Source: Stackebrandtia albiflava (GTDB lineage: Bacteria > Actinomycetota > Actinomycetes > Mycobacteriales > Micromonosporaceae). Taken from it: 64,000 bases of DNA. The stretch covers positions 1,907,142 through 1,971,141 of the forward strand of contig NZ_VLLL01000005.1 of NCBI RefSeq assembly GCF_007994225.1. The letters run 5' to 3'. The notes beneath the pieces were generated by a model. The model had not been told where the DNA came from and did no database searches. It saw nothing but the letters and a program-made list of their open reading frames with translations. Numbering within the stretch: the first letter of the stretch is position 1; the number at the start of each line of letters is the position of its first letter. The position numbers and the translations under genes were made by a program. Positions 63,019-64,000 of this stretch are shown here, one piece after another.

Positions 63019-64000
63019 ATGAGACGTAAGGGCCGCAAGGCCGCCCTGATCGCCGCGGTCGTGTCCGCGGTCATGATCGCGGGTCCCGCCGCAACCGCCA
63101 CCGCCGACGATCCCGGCACGTCGGCGGCGCCGTCGGTGGCCGAGATCAAACTCGACAACGCCGCGCGTGCCGCCGCGGCCCCCACCATGTACTTCGGGGC
63201 GAAGCCGCTCTCGGACGTGACGACGGCTGCCACCGCAGCGGCGAACGCCGCCTCCTGCGCGATCACCCCCAAGTACGCCACCGCGCTGGTGATCGCGATG
63301 ACCTGGCCGGAGGTCTCACCGAGCGGCGAGGCGCCGTCGCCGATGACGTTGTCCCGCTACGACACCCAGTCGTCGCTGGGCGACCCGCAGGACCGCGCCG
63401 ACGGCCTGTGGTTCCATCCCGGCATCGGGATGTGGCAGCTCGACTCGGCGGGCCTGGGCACGACCTTCACCGCCATGGAGGCGATGGACACCGAGACGGC
63501 GGCGAACCGGATGGCGCCGTTCATCGTGAACAAGTACTGCGGCCGGATCAACGCCGGAGCCACCGCCCCGTCCGCCCGGGCGAGCGCGTGGGCCGACTGG
63601 GTGGCGTGCCGCAGCGGCGCGTGCGACACCATCTTCTGGCGGATCTACAACAACGGTGTGACGCCGGTGCAGGGCGTCGGACGCTACGGCGGAGGCGAGG
63701 CGCGGGAGTGCCGGTTCAACGGCGTCACGCAGGCGTGCCTGTACGTGGACCCGGCACAGGCCGAGGGCGCCGACTGGTGGGCGCGTCCCGGCGGTGGCCG
63801 CTCACCGGTGGCCGCGCCCTTCTACGTGTTCAAACAGCAGGTCAACGGTAAGACGACCGAGGTCCGCTACTGGCTTCGCGCCGACTCCGGCGCGGGCACC
63901 GACGTGGTGGCCACCCGTGCCTTCGGGACCAACGCGCGCGGCGGCCTGGTCTGGCGGACCGGGTCGGGCTTCTGCGACCTCACCACCGGCACCGGCTCCT
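63019..64000 (+). CDS. Secreted protein, 3' end outside window
   Basis: The visible 327 codons start MRRKGRKAALIAAVVSAVMIAG, a Sec signal peptide ending near ATATA. The mature part has the segments TWPEVSPSGEAPSPMTLSRY, DGLWFHPGIGMWQLDSAGLG, NRMAPFIVNKYCGRIN and a Cys-paired ACRSGACDTIFWRIYNNG. The FHPGIGMWQLDSAG wording is reminiscent of lysozyme-like transglycosylase domains, but no catalytic residue can be fixed. It is cut by the window end. Confidence 0.7.
   Translation, partial: MRRKGRKAALIAAVVSAVMIAGPAATATADDPGTSAAPSVAEIKLDNAARAAAAPTMYFGAKPLSDVTTAATAAANAASCAITPKYATALVIAMTWPEVSPSGEAPSPMTLSRYDTQSSLGDPQDRADGLWFHPGIGMWQLDSAGLGTTFTAMEAMDTETAANRMAPFIVNKYCGRINAGATAPSARASAWADWVACRSGACDTIFWRIYNNGVTPVQGVGRYGGGEARECRFNGVTQACLYVDPAQAEGADWWARPGGGRSPVAAPFYVFKQQVNGKTTEVRYWLRADSGAGTDVVATRAFGTNARGGLVWRTGSGFCDLTTGTGS

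Overview
This 64 kb window is one contiguous piece of a high-GC actinobacterial chromosome. Nearly every third codon position is G or C, and GTG starts and 4-base start/stop overlaps are common. Actinobacterial hallmarks are a PriA without helicase motifs, XRE/DUF5753 plus DUF397 pairs, a DevS/DevR-type two-component system, WXG100-like proteins and a SigE-type ECF sigma factor. The mix fits Glycomycetaceae or Micromonosporaceae (a Stackebrandtia-like organism). That is inference from gene content, not a database match. No tRNA, rRNA, CRISPR array or intact transposase was seen.

Layout. 1-7.5 kb: fmt (cut by the window edge), def, dps, a GntR-controlled ABC cassette with a clear operator, a small conserved protein and priA. 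7.5-11.3 kb: DUF4173 membrane protein, OmpR-type two-component pair, ArsC-like protein. 11.3-14.9 kb: small cluster of WXG100/type VII-like and unknown proteins. 15-19.5 kb: nucleotidyltransferase, SDR protein, HTH/Clp-N pair, PadR plus a large membrane protein. 19.7-23.3 kb: amidohydrolase and a tandem duplication of a secreted serine protease. 23.3-31.9 kb: the whole arginine pathway, argCJBDFR-argG-argH, on the minus strand with an ARG-box-like site upstream of argC. 32-35.6 kb: Tat-type secreted protein, three tandem DUF397 copies (two intact, one frameshifted) behind an XRE/DUF5753 regulator, then three tiny coupled ORFs, two with Cys pairs. 35.6-41.3 kb: NarL-type two-component system divergent from an ABC exporter. 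41.3-45.2 kb: ASCH protein, LPXTG-anchored DUF11 protein, a SUKH-like gene broken by a 163-bp MITE, serine hydrolase. 45.3-51.2 kb: pheST and trmH-rplT-rpmI-infC, with a structured infC leader. 51.4-57 kb: PH-domain protein, thioesterase-like protein, VapBC-like pair, asnB, aminopeptidase P. 57-64 kb: divergent DevS/DevR, ECF sigma plus downstream membrane protein, DAACS symporter, and the start of a secreted protein cut by the window end.

Functional logic. Most of the window is housekeeping (translation initiation, Phe-tRNA synthesis, Arg and Asn biosynthesis) interspersed with envelope-sensing modules: three two-component systems, a one-component GntR/ABC cassette, a PadR/membrane pair and an ECF module. 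The parts with most unexplained structure are the DUF397 array with its neighbouring mini-ORFs, the MITE insertion, the orphan WXG-like cluster, the protease duplication with its conserved folded 5' leader, and the infC leader with a probable ATC start.
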